64,000 nt of DNA from Acidisoma silvae (GTDB taxonomy: Bacteria > Pseudomonadota > Alphaproteobacteria > Acetobacterales > Acetobacteraceae): contig NZ_JAESVB010000007.1 of assembly GCF_020618775.1 (NCBI RefSeq), positions 124,001 to 188,000 of the forward strand. Direction: 5' to 3'. Position numbers and translations under genes: made by a program. This document shows, in pieces, positions 44,968 to 52,762 of this stretch. The first letter of the stretch is position 1, and each line of letters starts with the position of its first letter. The notes beneath the pieces were generated by a model that did not search any database, was not told where the DNA came from, and worked only from the letters and a program-made list of their open reading frames with translations.

Positions 44968-45837
44968 ATGCTCCACCATCTTCCCGAAGCGATCCGGCTG
45001 ACGCATACGCGCTTCGGGCTCATGCTGTACCCGGCCGGGGACACCTATATCGGGCCCTGCCTGGAGACGTACGGCGAATACAGCCCGGAAGAGGCGCAAA
45101 TCTTCAGCCTGCTGCTGAAGCCGGGCGATAGCGTGCTGGAAGTCGGCGCCAATATCGGCGCCCATACGCTGGCGCTGTCGGCTTTCGTTGGCCCCGCCGG
45201 GCGGGTCCATACGATCGAGCCGCAACGCCTCGTGTTTCAGATGCTCTGCGCCAATCTGGCCTTGAATAATCTCAGCAATGTCGACGCGCGGCGGCTGGGC
45301 CTGGGGGCCGCGCCACACACTCTGTGGACGTCCCTGACCGATATGGCAGCCCAGGGCAATTTCGGCGGTCTGCCGCTGGCGTCAGAGGGGAAGGAAGCGA
45401 TTGAGATCGTAACGCTCGATTCTTTGGCACTGACCAAGCTCGATCTGATCAAAATCGACGTGGAAGGCATGGAAGATGCTGTCCTGCACGGCGGCCAGGA
45501 GACGATCCGTCGGCTGAAGCCGCCGATCTATATCGAGAATGACCGCGCCTTCACAGGCGATGCCGGTGCCGAGACATCGGTGCAGCTGATCAGATTGATA
45601 CGGGATTTCGGCTACCGTCTGTGGTGGCACACGCCGGAACTGACCAGCCGCACCAATTACCGGGGCGTCACGACGGAGCTTTTTTCGCGCCGCACCGTAT
45701 CCGTCAATATGATCTGCTTCCCCGCCAACGAGGCTATCGACACCAATCTGACGGAAGTGGGCGCCGATACCGACAAACCCAATCTTGATGCGCTTCTTCC
45801 CGGGCCGCTCTATTGCCGCCGAATGGCGGCTACCTGA
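44968..45837 (+). CDS. FkbM-family SAM-dependent methyltransferase
   Basis: A 289-residue methyltransferase. SAM motif I is VLEVGANIGAHTLALS (near residue 52-67). The acidic IEPQR follows, and LIKIDVEGMEDAVLHG (near 160) is the FkbM family signature. FkbM enzymes methylate oxygen or nitrogen on sugars, polyketides and lipids. It sits between hpnH and hpnG, hinting at hopanoid head-group or other glycolipid methylation. It may instead be an unrelated insertion, since similar sequences flank it on both sides. The stop is directly next to the convergent hpnG stop. Confidence 0.87.
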   Translation: MLHHLPEAIRLTHTRFGLMLYPAGDTYIGPCLETYGEYSPEEAQIFSLLLKPGDSVLEVGANIGAHTLALSAFVGPAGRVHTIEPQRLVFQMLCANLALNNLSNVDARRLGLGAAPHTLWTSLTDMAAQGNFGGLPLASEGKEAIEIVTLDSLALTKLDLIKIDVEGMEDAVLHGGQETIRRLKPPIYIENDRAFTGDAGAETSVQLIRLIRDFGYRLWWHTPELTSRTNYRGVTTELFSRRTVSVNMICFPANEAIDTNLTEVGADTDKPNLDALLPGPLYCRRMAAT

Positions 45838-46479
45838 TCAGGCCGGATTTTCGTCCCGCGCGACGAAGCCACGGAGGCTTTCAGCGCCGCGAATCAAGGC
45901 CTTTCGTCCCCGCGCCGCGTCACGGCCGAGACCGATGAGACCGAAAATCTGTTGCGGGTGGCGGGCCAGAATGGCCGCCATCTTCATGGGTGCGATCCGC
46001 CCCGATTCATCAAGCGCTTCGATCGCCGCACTGGGCAGGTCGCGCGTCGCGCTGTCGCAGACCGCGCGCAGGACCGCAAAGGGCAGGCCATGGGCTTTTG
46101 CGACCTCGGCCACCGCCCCGCTTTCCAGGTCAATGGCTGAGGCGCCCGTCTCCGTCCACAGACGCGCCTTGTCGGATACGGTGCCAACGACGCCATCGCC
46201 CGCAAACAGAAAATCCACGGCCTGACCGACCTGGCGCAGAACACGCGACAGATCGGGGTCGCAATCGTAGCTGTTACCCTTGTGGAGAACATGGCAGGGC
46301 ACGACGGCGTCGCCCGCCTCAAGCTTGGGATCGAGCCCGCCCGCCAGGCCGAAACTGATCAGGGCCGTGGCGCCGTCAGCCGCCAGACGCTCCGCCATCT
46401 TGCGCGCGCCCAGCGGCATGCCGCCGCCGACCGCCACCGCACAACCGGAGCGCTGGGCGATACGCGCCTCAGCCACCAT
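45838..46479 (-). CDS. hpnG: Adenosylhopane nucleosidase/phosphorylase HpnG (start probably further upstream)
   Basis: Nucleoside-phosphorylase-fold enzyme that removes adenine from adenosylhopane. Recognisable segments are ALISFGLAGGLDP, GDAVVP, IDLESGAVAEVA and FAVLRAVCDSA. With the ATG at 46479 the product has 213 residues but lacks the first beta strand. The frame stays open upstream and reads SRIGIVVGMVAEARIA across this ATG, which is the expected family start. GGAGG lies at 46516-46512, five bases before an in-frame ATC at 46506. Translation may thus begin at ATC, giving 222 residues. It has its own terminator-separated unit. Confidence 0.88.
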   Translation of the reverse strand: MVAEARIAQRSGCAVAVGGGMPLGARKMAERLAADGATALISFGLAGGLDPKLEAGDAVVPCHVLHKGNSYDCDPDLSRVLRQVGQAVDFLFAGDGVVGTVSDKARLWTETGASAIDLESGAVAEVAKAHGLPFAVLRAVCDSATRDLPSAAIEALDESGRIAPMKMAAILARHPQQIFGLIGLGRDAARGRKALIRGAESLRGFVARDENPA

Positions 46480-46532
46480 GCCGACGACAATTCCGATCCT
46501 AGAGATGGGAACCTCCGAGTTTCTGTCGCGAA

Positions 46533-46561
46533 ATACGAAACGGTTCGCAGTTTCCTGTCAA
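46533..46561 (-). promoter_or_regulatory. Possible hpnG promoter
   Basis: On the minus strand, TTGACA (46561-46556) is followed 17 bases later by TCGTAT (46538-46533). The -35 box is perfect and the -10 box is weak. It lies after the aspS terminator and before the GGAGG of hpnG. Confidence 0.4.
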
Positions 46562-46612
46562 TACAGCTCGCCCCATATAAGCGCTACAGGTCAAAAGCTG
46601 ATTATAACACAT

Positions 46613-46646
46613 AAAAAAAGCCTGGGCTTCGCTGCCCAGGCTTTTT
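46613..46646 (-). terminator. Rho-independent terminator of aspS
   Basis: A perfect 13-base stem (46615-46627 with 46634-46646), then a run of seven T on the minus strand. It lies about 20 bases past the aspS stop. The run of T on the other side could also stop plus-strand transcription. Confidence 0.92.
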
Positions 46647-46668
46647 GAAATTCTCGCAGAGGCGCCGC

Positions 46669-48456
46669 TTAGCTTTTCACGACCTTCGGCGGCAGCACGA
46701 CCTGAAGAGACAGTTCCTTGAGGCGGTCCAGGCCCACTTCCGCCGGTGCGCCCATCATAAGATCTTCACCGCCCTGGCTGAGCGGGAACAAAATGACCTC
46801 ACGAATATTGGGCTCGTCCGCCAGCAGCATGACCATGCGGTCGACACCCGGAGCCGAGCCGCCATGCGGCGGCGCGCCGTAGCGGAAGGCCTGCAACATG
46901 CCGCCGAACCGGGCTTCCACCACATCCGCGCCGTAGCCCGCGATTTCAAACGCCCGCAGCATAATGTCGGGGCGATGGTTGCGGATGGCGCCCGAGGACA
47001 GCTCGATGCCATTGCAGACGATGTCATACTGATAGGCGTTGATGGTCAGCGGATCCTGGCTGTTCAGCGCATCCAGCCCGCCCTGCGGCATGGAGAAGGG
47101 GTTGTGGCTGAAATCGATCTTCCCCGTTTCCTCGTTCAGCTCATACATCGGGAAATCGGTGATCCAGCAGAAGCGGAAGGCATTCTCTTCGATCAGGCCG
47201 AGTTCGGTGCCGAGCTTGGTGCGTACCGCACCCGCGAATTTCGGCGTCACGTCCGGCTTGCCGGCCGCAAAGAAGACGGCATCACCGGGGCCGACGCCGC
47301 AGGCCGCGGCAATGGCGGCGGCGCGATCGGCTTCCAGGTTCTTGGCGATTGGGCCTTTCGGTCCCTCGGCATCGAAGGTGATATAGCCGAGGCCGCCGGC
47401 GCCCTCGGCTCGCGCCCATTCGTTGAGCTTGTCGAAGAAGGAGCGCGGATTGCCCCCCGCGCCGGGCACCGGAATCGCGCGCACCATGCCGCCCGACGCC
47501 GCAATTTTGGCGAAAAGTCCGAAGCCGGAACCCGCGAACTGCTCGGTGACATCCGTAATCTTCAAGGGATTACGCAGGTCGGGCTTATCCGAGCCATAGA
47601 CCGCCATCGCCTCGGCATAGGGAATGCGCGGGAAGGCGCCCTCGGTGACCGTGCGGCCATTGCCGAATTCGCGGAAGACGCCCGCCATCACCGGCTCGAT
47701 GGTGTTGAAGACGTCTTCCTGGGTGACGAAGCTCATCTCGAAATCGAGCTGGTAGAATTCACCAGGGGAGCGGTCGGCGCGCGCCGCCTCATCCCGGAAA
47801 CAGGGCGCGATCTGGAAATAGCGGTCGAAGCCGGCGACCATGGCCAGCTGCTTGAACTGCTGCGGCGCCTGCGGCAGGGCGTAGAACTTGCCCGGATGAT
47901 TGCGCGCCGGCACCAGGAAGTCGCGCGCGCCTTCGGGGGAGGAAGCGGTCAGGATCGGGGTCTGGAATTCCACGAAACCCTGTTCGACCATGCGGCGGCG
48001 CAACGAGGCGATGACCTGGGCGCGCAGCATGATATTGCGATGAACGCGGTCGCGGCGGAGATCCAGGAAGCGGTATTTCAGGCGCAAATCGTCCGGGTAG
48101 TTCTGCTCGCCCGCGACCTGGATGGGCAGCACATCGGCCGAGGACTGCACGTCCAGCGCCTTCACCCGCAGTTCGATCCCGCCCGTGGGCAGGCGCGGAT
48201 TGACGGTGGAGGGCTCGCGCAGCACGACCTCACCGGTGACGGTGATGACGCTTTCGACGCGCAGCTCATCGGCCTTGGCGAAGGAGTCGGAACCCGTGGG
48301 CAGGACGATCTGGGTGAGGCCGAAATGGTCGCGCAGGTCGATGAACAGCAGGCCACCGTGATCGCGCTTGCTATGGACCCAGCCGGACAGCCGGGCGGTG
48401 ATGCCCGCATCGGTGGTGCGCAAAGCGCCACAGTTATGAGTGCGGTAGGAATGCAT
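46669..48456 (-). CDS. aspS: Aspartyl-tRNA synthetase (bacterial type)
   Basis: Class II synthetase of 595 residues that charges tRNA-Asp. The N-terminal OB domain ([18 protein letters not shown]-like; here [13 protein letters not shown]) is followed by class II motif 2 ([19 protein letters not shown]), a GAD insertion domain in the middle, and motif 3 near the C-terminus ([14 protein letters not shown]). The bacterial type is clear from the length and the GAD insertion. Whether it is discriminating cannot be told without knowing about AsnRS or GatCAB elsewhere. It is transcribed alone. Confidence 0.98.
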   Translation of the reverse strand: MHSYRTHNCGALRTTDAGITARLSGWVHSKRDHGGLLFIDLRDHFGLTQIVLPTGSDSFAKADELRVESVITVTGEVVLREPSTVNPRLPTGGIELRVKALDVQSSADVLPIQVAGEQNYPDDLRLKYRFLDLRRDRVHRNIMLRAQVIASLRRRMVEQGFVEFQTPILTASSPEGARDFLVPARNHPGKFYALPQAPQQFKQLAMVAGFDRYFQIAPCFRDEAARADRSPGEFYQLDFEMSFVTQEDVFNTIEPVMAGVFREFGNGRTVTEGAFPRIPYAEAMAVYGSDKPDLRNPLKITDVTEQFAGSGFGLFAKIAASGGMVRAIPVPGAGGNPRSFFDKLNEWARAEGAGGLGYITFDAEGPKGPIAKNLEADRAAAIAAACGVGPGDAVFFAAGKPDVTPKFAGAVRTKLGTELGLIEENAFRFCWITDFPMYELNEETGKIDFSHNPFSMPQGGLDALNSQDPLTINAYQYDIVCNGIELSSGAIRNHRPDIMLRAFEIAGYGADVVEARFGGMLQAFRYGAPPHGGSAPGVDRMVMLLADEPNIREVILFPLSQGGEDLMMGAPAEVGLDRLKELSLQVVLPPKVVKS

Positions 48457-48609
48457 GAGCGAAGGGTCCTGGTAATCGACGATGCCGGGCGGGCAACAAG
48501 GCGCGGTGTCCGGGCTCTGTCAAGCCATCTGGCTGATTGGCTGTCTTTATGATGCGGCTTTCCGATCTCGCAACTGGCAGCGAGAGGTCGGGACGCAGTA
48601 CAGCATGGC

Positions 48610-48657
48610 TTCTGCACGCACGCCGACTATGACGGCATCGACCCGGAGACAGTCTGA
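48610..48657 (+). pseudogene. C-terminal remnant of a HigB-type toxin
   Basis: The bases just before the antitoxin ATG encode FCTHADYDGIDPETV and a stop, overlapping the antitoxin start as TGATG. HigB toxins of the PF09907 type end in a segment like GTHAEYDRIDAETI. Upstream of this tail the frame has no toxin similarity and meets a stop at 48550. Only the last 13-15 codons of the toxin survive. Confidence 0.72.
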
Positions 48658-49031
48658 TGGACATTCGACCGATCCGCACCGAAACGGATTATGAATGGGC
48701 TCTGCAAGAAATCGGCCCTTATTTCGAACGCGAACCTCAGCCCGGCACGTCGGAGGCTGACCGCTTCGATATACTCGCTACCTTAATCGAGAGCTACGAG
48801 CGACAATACCATGCCATCGAAACCGCAGAGCCGGTCGATGTCGTGCGCCTTTACATGGAGCAGAACAGCCTCACGCAATCCGACCTCGCCGCTGTGCTGG
48901 GGTCTCGCTCCAGGGCCAGCGAGTTCCTGGCCGGACGGCGGGATTTAAGTCTGGCCAGGATCGACGCAATCCGGACGGCGTGGGGTATTCCGGCAGACCT
49001 ACTGATCAGGCGGCAGGTGACCGCCGCATGA
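48657..49031 (+). CDS. HigA-type antitoxin, toxin partner lost
   Basis: A 124-residue antitoxin. The N-terminal half (MDIRPIRTETDYEWALQEI) is the toxin-binding part seen in HigA proteins encoded after HigB. The C-terminal helix-turn-helix runs from YMEQNSLTQSDLAAVLGS through ASEFLAGRRDLSLARI. HigA normally represses its own operon and neutralises a ribosome-dependent mRNA interferase. Here only a toxin tail remains upstream, so the protein is probably an orphan regulator or relic. The reading frame itself is intact. Confidence 0.85.
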   Translation: MDIRPIRTETDYEWALQEIGPYFEREPQPGTSEADRFDILATLIESYERQYHAIETAEPVDVVRLYMEQNSLTQSDLAAVLGSRSRASEFLAGRRDLSLARIDAIRTAWGIPADLLIRRQVTAA

Positions 49032-49109
49032 AGAGCCGGTGCAACAACGGCACATTCATCCGAGTCAAACTATGATAGCCTGAGCCGGCACCGCCGGAAT
49101 GGGGGCCTC

Positions 49110-49367
49110 ATGAGCGATCTATTAATCAAGGACGTGAGCGACGACCTGCGGCGCAGGCTGGAAGCCCGTGCAAAGCTGCATGCCCGCACGGTGGATGCGG
49201 AGGCACGGGCTTTGCTGGAAGCGGCGATCGAACCGTCATCCTACCCCGTAGGAGAAAATATCGTGGTCGTCGCACGCCGTATCTTCGGGCCAGAGAACGG
49301 TTTCGACCTGGAATTGCCCCCCCGCGGGTCCGGGCCTCAGAAAGAACCGCCTGATTTTTCCGACTGA
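49110..49367 (+). CDS. FitA-type ribbon-helix-helix antitoxin
   Basis: An 85-residue protein. The N-terminal 40 residues follow the Arc/FitA ribbon-helix-helix pattern (SDLLIKDVSDDLRRRLEARAK, shown by LLIKDVSDDL). The C-terminus has RRIFGPENGFDLELPP and EPPDF, a common FitA ending that wraps around the PIN-domain toxin. It looks complete. The following bases contain only the end of a PIN toxin. GGGGGCCTC precedes the ATG. Confidence 0.8.
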   Translation: MSDLLIKDVSDDLRRRLEARAKLHARTVDAEARALLEAAIEPSSYPVGENIVVVARRIFGPENGFDLELPPRGSGPQKEPPDFSD

Positions 49368-49381
49368 GAGACGATAGCCTC

Positions 49382-49501
49382 TCTTCTTCTCGAAACGAAT
49401 GCCATGCCCGGGGTGCCAATGGCCTCGCCCTCGCCACGCGCAATATCCGGGACTTCGCGGGATGCGGCCTGCCGCTCGTCAATCCTTGGGATGGGGCCTG
49501 A
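49382..49501 (+). pseudogene. C-terminal remnant of a FitB/VapC PIN-domain toxin
   Basis: The frame encodes NGLALATRNIRDFAGCGLP followed by LVNPWDGA and a stop. This is the closing strand-helix of PIN-domain toxins, where TRNxxDF carries an active-site acid. It starts just after the fitA-like gene. The N-terminal DTNVxSE region and about 90 codons are missing, so no active nuclease can be made. Confidence 0.75.
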
Positions 49502-49588
49502 CCCGCACGCCTGCCGCGCTCGGGTCAGCGATTTGCATGGCGCCCGCACCCGCCTATCCTTCCGAAAGGGCAATCACGAGAGACCGCG

Positions 49589-49891
49589 ATGGACAATGAT
49601 TCGGGCTGGGCGGCGCAGGACATCACCCTGATCACCCATCAGCCGGGCGCGCCGGACGAAAAACTCACCCTCTCCTGCCGCTGGGTGGAACTGGTCCAGG
49701 CCTGGAACGGCGTGCGCGACGCCTACTTCCTCATCTCCGGCGTCGAAACCTCCGATATTCCGCAGCAGCCCTGGGTTTTCGTGACCTTCAAGGATGTGCG
49801 CGGCAAGACCCATCACTATCCGATCGAGGGCGTCTCCGCGCAGGGACCGCATGCGCTGCGCCTGAACCGGACACCGCATTCCGCCCCCTGA
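49589..49891 (+). CDS. Hypothetical protein, about 100 residues
   Basis: A soluble 100-residue protein beginning MDNDSGWAAQDITL. It has alternating beta-type segments (LISGVETSDIPQQPWVFVTF) and ends with a Pro/His-rich tail. There is no signal peptide and I recognise no family. It sits 73 bases upstream of glgX on the same strand. Codon use looks like that of its neighbours, so it is probably a real gene. Confidence 0.65.
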   Translation: MDNDSGWAAQDITLITHQPGAPDEKLTLSCRWVELVQAWNGVRDAYFLISGVETSDIPQQPWVFVTFKDVRGKTHHYPIEGVSAQGPHALRLNRTPHSAP

Positions 49892-49964
49892 ACACGCCGG
49901 AGCGCGTTGCGGCTGGCCGCGCCGTCCCCATCTTCCTGACGGACAATCGGGAACGGAACACGGC

Positions 49965-52262
49965 ATGGCACTCTTCGGCGGCACAATTCGGGAAGGGCTT
50001 CCCTACCCGCTCGGCGCCACCTGGACCGGCCTTGGCGTCAATTTCGCGATCTTTTCCGCCAATGCGACGAAAATCGAACTCTGCCTGTTCGACGATCAGG
50101 GCGAGCGCGAAATCGAGCGCATCCCCCTCCCCGAATACACGAACGAGATTTTTCACGGCTTCATTCCGGATCTGAGCCCCGGCACCTATTACGCCTATCG
50201 CGTTCACGGCCCCTACGAGCCCGATGCCGGCCACCGTTTCAATCCGAACAAGCTGGTGCTGGACCCCTATGCCAAGGCGGTCGTCGGCGAACTGACCTGG
50301 GACCACGCCCTGTTCGGCTATACGATCGGTCATGCGGATGCCGACCTGTCCTATGACGAACGTGATAGCGCGCCCTTCATGCCGCGCTGCCGGGTGATCG
50401 ACCCGGCCTTCACCTGGGGGCGCGACCATCCGCCTGCCGTGCCCTGGGAGCGGACAGTCGTCTACGAAGCCCATGTCCGCGGCCTGACGCGCCTGCACCC
50501 GGCGCTGCCGCCGGAAACGCGCGGCACCTTTCGCGGCCTCGCCTCCCCGCCCATGTTGCAGCATTTCCGCAAGCTCGGCGTCACGACCGTCGAGATCCTG
50601 CCGATCCATCGCTTCGCCGATGATAGCTATCTCGTCGACAAGGGCCTCACGAATTATTGGGGCTATAATACGCTGAGCTTCTTCGCCCCTGCCCGGCGCT
50701 ATGCCCAGGCGCCCGAGACCGCCTATTCCGAATTCAAGGAGATGGTGGCCCGGCTGCATGATTCCGGCATCGAGATCATCCTCGACGTGGTCTACAACCA
50801 TACCGCCGAAGGCAACGAGCTGGGGCCGACGCTGTCCTTCAAGGGCATTGATAACGCAAGCTACTATCGCCTGCTGCCGGACCAGAAACGCTACTACATC
50901 AACGATACCGGCACCGGCAACACGCTCAATCTCAGCCATCCTTCCACCATCCGCATGGTGACGGACAGCCTGCGCTACTGGGCGACGGAGATGCATGTCG
51001 ACGGGTTCCGCTTCGATCTCGGCACCATCCTGGCGCGGGAACCGCATGGTTTCGATGAGCAGTCAGGCTTCCTGAAGGCCGTGCAGCAGGATCCGGCGCT
51101 GAATGCGGTGAAGCTGATCGCGGAACCCTGGGATTGCGGGCCGGGCGGCTATCAGGTGGGCGGCTTTCCGCCGGGCTGGGCCGAATGGAACGACAAGTTC
51201 CGCGATACCGTGCGCGGCTTCTGGAAGGGTGATGACGGGCAGATGGCAGACCTCGCAGCGCGCCTCACGGGTTCGGCCGATCTCTTCGGCCGTCGTGGCC
51301 GCAAACCCTGGGCTTCGGTGAATTTCATCACCTCCCATGACGGTTTCACGCTCAACGATCTCGTCAGCTACAATGACAAGCATAATGAGGCGAATGGCGA
51401 GAACAACCAGGACGGCCATTCCCATAATCTGAGCTGGAATTGCGGCGCCGAAGGCCCGACCGACGATCCAGATATCCAGGCCCTGCGCAGCCGCCAGATG
51501 CGCAACATTCTGGCAACGCTTTTCCTGTCCAAGGGCACGCCCATGCTGCTGGCCGGCGACGAAATGGCCCGCACGCAGCAGGGCAATAACAACGCCTATT
51601 GCCAGGATAACGAGGTCAGCTGGCTGAACTGGGAGACGGGGCCGGAAGCCGAGGCGATGCTGCGCTTCACGGCACGCCTGTCGGCGCTCCGCCGCCGCTT
51701 TCCGCTGCTGACCCGTGGCCGCTTCCTCAATGGCCAGTGGGACGAGGCTTTGGGTCTGAAGGACGTTACCTGGCTGGCGCCGGACGCGACCGAAATGGCG
51801 GATGACCAATGGGGCGAAGGCCATGCCCGCTGCCTGGGCGTGCTGCTGGACGGCCGCGCCCAGGAAACCGGCATCGTGCAGCGCGGCCGGGACGCGACGC
51901 TGCTGCTGATCCTGAACGCCTATCACGATGTGGTGGAATTCACCCTGCCGGAGGTCGTGGGCGGCCGGGAATGGCGCCTGCTGGTCGATACCAATCTGGA
52001 CGAGGATAAGGTGGAGACGGAGCCGCGCTTCGCCTTCGACCACAGCTACGAGGTGACCGGCCGATCCCTGCTTCTGTTCGAATTGGTGCTGGAACCGACC
52101 TACGGCAGCGCGCGTACCAAGCGTCGCGCGGTACATGTGCGACCGCCGCAGCCGGTGCCGGCCGCGACCGCCATATCGCCGGAAATCGAGCAGATGGAAA
52201 CGGCTTACCCTGCCGCCATCGAAGACGCGGACCTCGCCGTCATCGGCGAAGAAACGGCATAA
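49965..52262 (+). CDS. glgX: Glycogen debranching enzyme
   Basis: GH13 isoamylase-type enzyme of 765 residues that cleaves alpha-1,6 branches of phosphorylase-trimmed glycogen. An N-terminal carbohydrate-binding module (PYPLGATWTGLGVNFAIFSANA, shown by GVNFAIFSANA) is followed by the catalytic barrel. Visible motifs are DVVYNHTAEG, DGFRFDLGT (nucleophile Asp), LIAEPWDCG (acid Glu) and SHDGFTLNDL. The C-terminus ends in an Ala/Pro/Glu-rich tail about 50 residues beyond the usual domain. A terminator follows the stop codon directly. Confidence 0.95.
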   Translation: MALFGGTIREGLPYPLGATWTGLGVNFAIFSANATKIELCLFDDQGEREIERIPLPEYTNEIFHGFIPDLSPGTYYAYRVHGPYEPDAGHRFNPNKLVLDPYAKAVVGELTWDHALFGYTIGHADADLSYDERDSAPFMPRCRVIDPAFTWGRDHPPAVPWERTVVYEAHVRGLTRLHPALPPETRGTFRGLASPPMLQHFRKLGVTTVEILPIHRFADDSYLVDKGLTNYWGYNTLSFFAPARRYAQAPETAYSEFKEMVARLHDSGIEIILDVVYNHTAEGNELGPTLSFKGIDNASYYRLLPDQKRYYINDTGTGNTLNLSHPSTIRMVTDSLRYWATEMHVDGFRFDLGTILAREPHGFDEQSGFLKAVQQDPALNAVKLIAEPWDCGPGGYQVGGFPPGWAEWNDKFRDTVRGFWKGDDGQMADLAARLTGSADLFGRRGRKPWASVNFITSHDGFTLNDLVSYNDKHNEANGENNQDGHSHNLSWNCGAEGPTDDPDIQALRSRQMRNILATLFLSKGTPMLLAGDEMARTQQGNNNAYCQDNEVSWLNWETGPEAEAMLRFTARLSALRRRFPLLTRGRFLNGQWDEALGLKDVTWLAPDATEMADDQWGEGHARCLGVLLDGRAQETGIVQRGRDATLLLILNAYHDVVEFTLPEVVGGREWRLLVDTNLDEDKVETEPRFAFDHSYEVTGRSLLLFELVLEPTYGSARTKRRAVHVRPPQPVPAATAISPEIEQMETAYPAAIEDADLAVIGEETA

Positions 52263-52294
52263 AAAAGGGGAGGCCAGCAGGCCTCCCCTTTTTT
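52261..52294. terminator. Bidirectional terminator between glgX and an exported-protein gene
   Basis: A perfect 15-base stem (52261-52275 with 52280-52294) that begins with six A and ends with six T. It can end glgX on the plus strand and the convergent small gene on the minus strand. Confidence 0.92.
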
Positions 52295-52317
52295 GCGATC
52301 AAAGCGCCTGGCTTGGA

Positions 52318-52623
52318 TCAGTTCGCTTCGGTGAAGCCGGCAGTGTCGGCTTCCATCTTGCAGGCAAAGAAGCCGTGGCTGGCGGTGGTCGCGCCCGACT
52401 GCACGATCTTGTAGGTCTTGCTCATGCCGTTGGACCAGACGATGGTATCGCCCTGGCAATGATCCTGCGCCGCCGCGACGGTCGTGAAGCGGTGATGCGC
52501 GCCGAGACCGGTGGTCGCACCATTGACGAGGCTCATCTGCGACGCCGACTGCGCGAAGGCGGAGGTGCTGACGGCGATACCGCCGAAAATGGCCAGAGCC
52601 GACAGCAGCTTGGTATTGATCAT
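52318..52623 (-). CDS. Small exported protein of the CxxDxVVW type
   Basis: A 101-residue protein with a signal peptide (MINTKLLSALAIFGG, cut after AFA). The mature part has HCQGDTIVWSNGMSKTY near residue 57 and SHGFFACKMEADTAGF near residue 83, giving two cysteines. A similar layout is seen in small acetic-acid-bacterial exported proteins with C-x-x-D-x-V-V-W and Y-x-C-x-x-x-A motifs. AGGAG lies about seven bases before the ATG at 52623; the longer frame to 52701 has no signal peptide. Function unknown. Confidence 0.78.
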   Translation of the reverse strand: MINTKLLSALAIFGGIAVSTSAFAQSASQMSLVNGATTGLGAHHRFTTVAAAQDHCQGDTIVWSNGMSKTYKIVQSGATTASHGFFACKMEADTAGFTEAN

Positions 52624-52762
52624 GACAAATCTCCTCTTTCTGTTCGGGCGGCCTGCGCCGCTCACTCCGACCGGAATTGGCGTGATCGGCCAGCTTTGCA
52701 AGAGCCGGGGCGACAGAGGAGCGTGCCGCCCCGGCCGGTTGATCGTTGCGATTTGAAGGCGA

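Noticed and set aside
46645-48552. A 635-codon plus-strand open frame over aspS
   Set aside because: It is the antisense of aspS and crosses its terminator; no family features.
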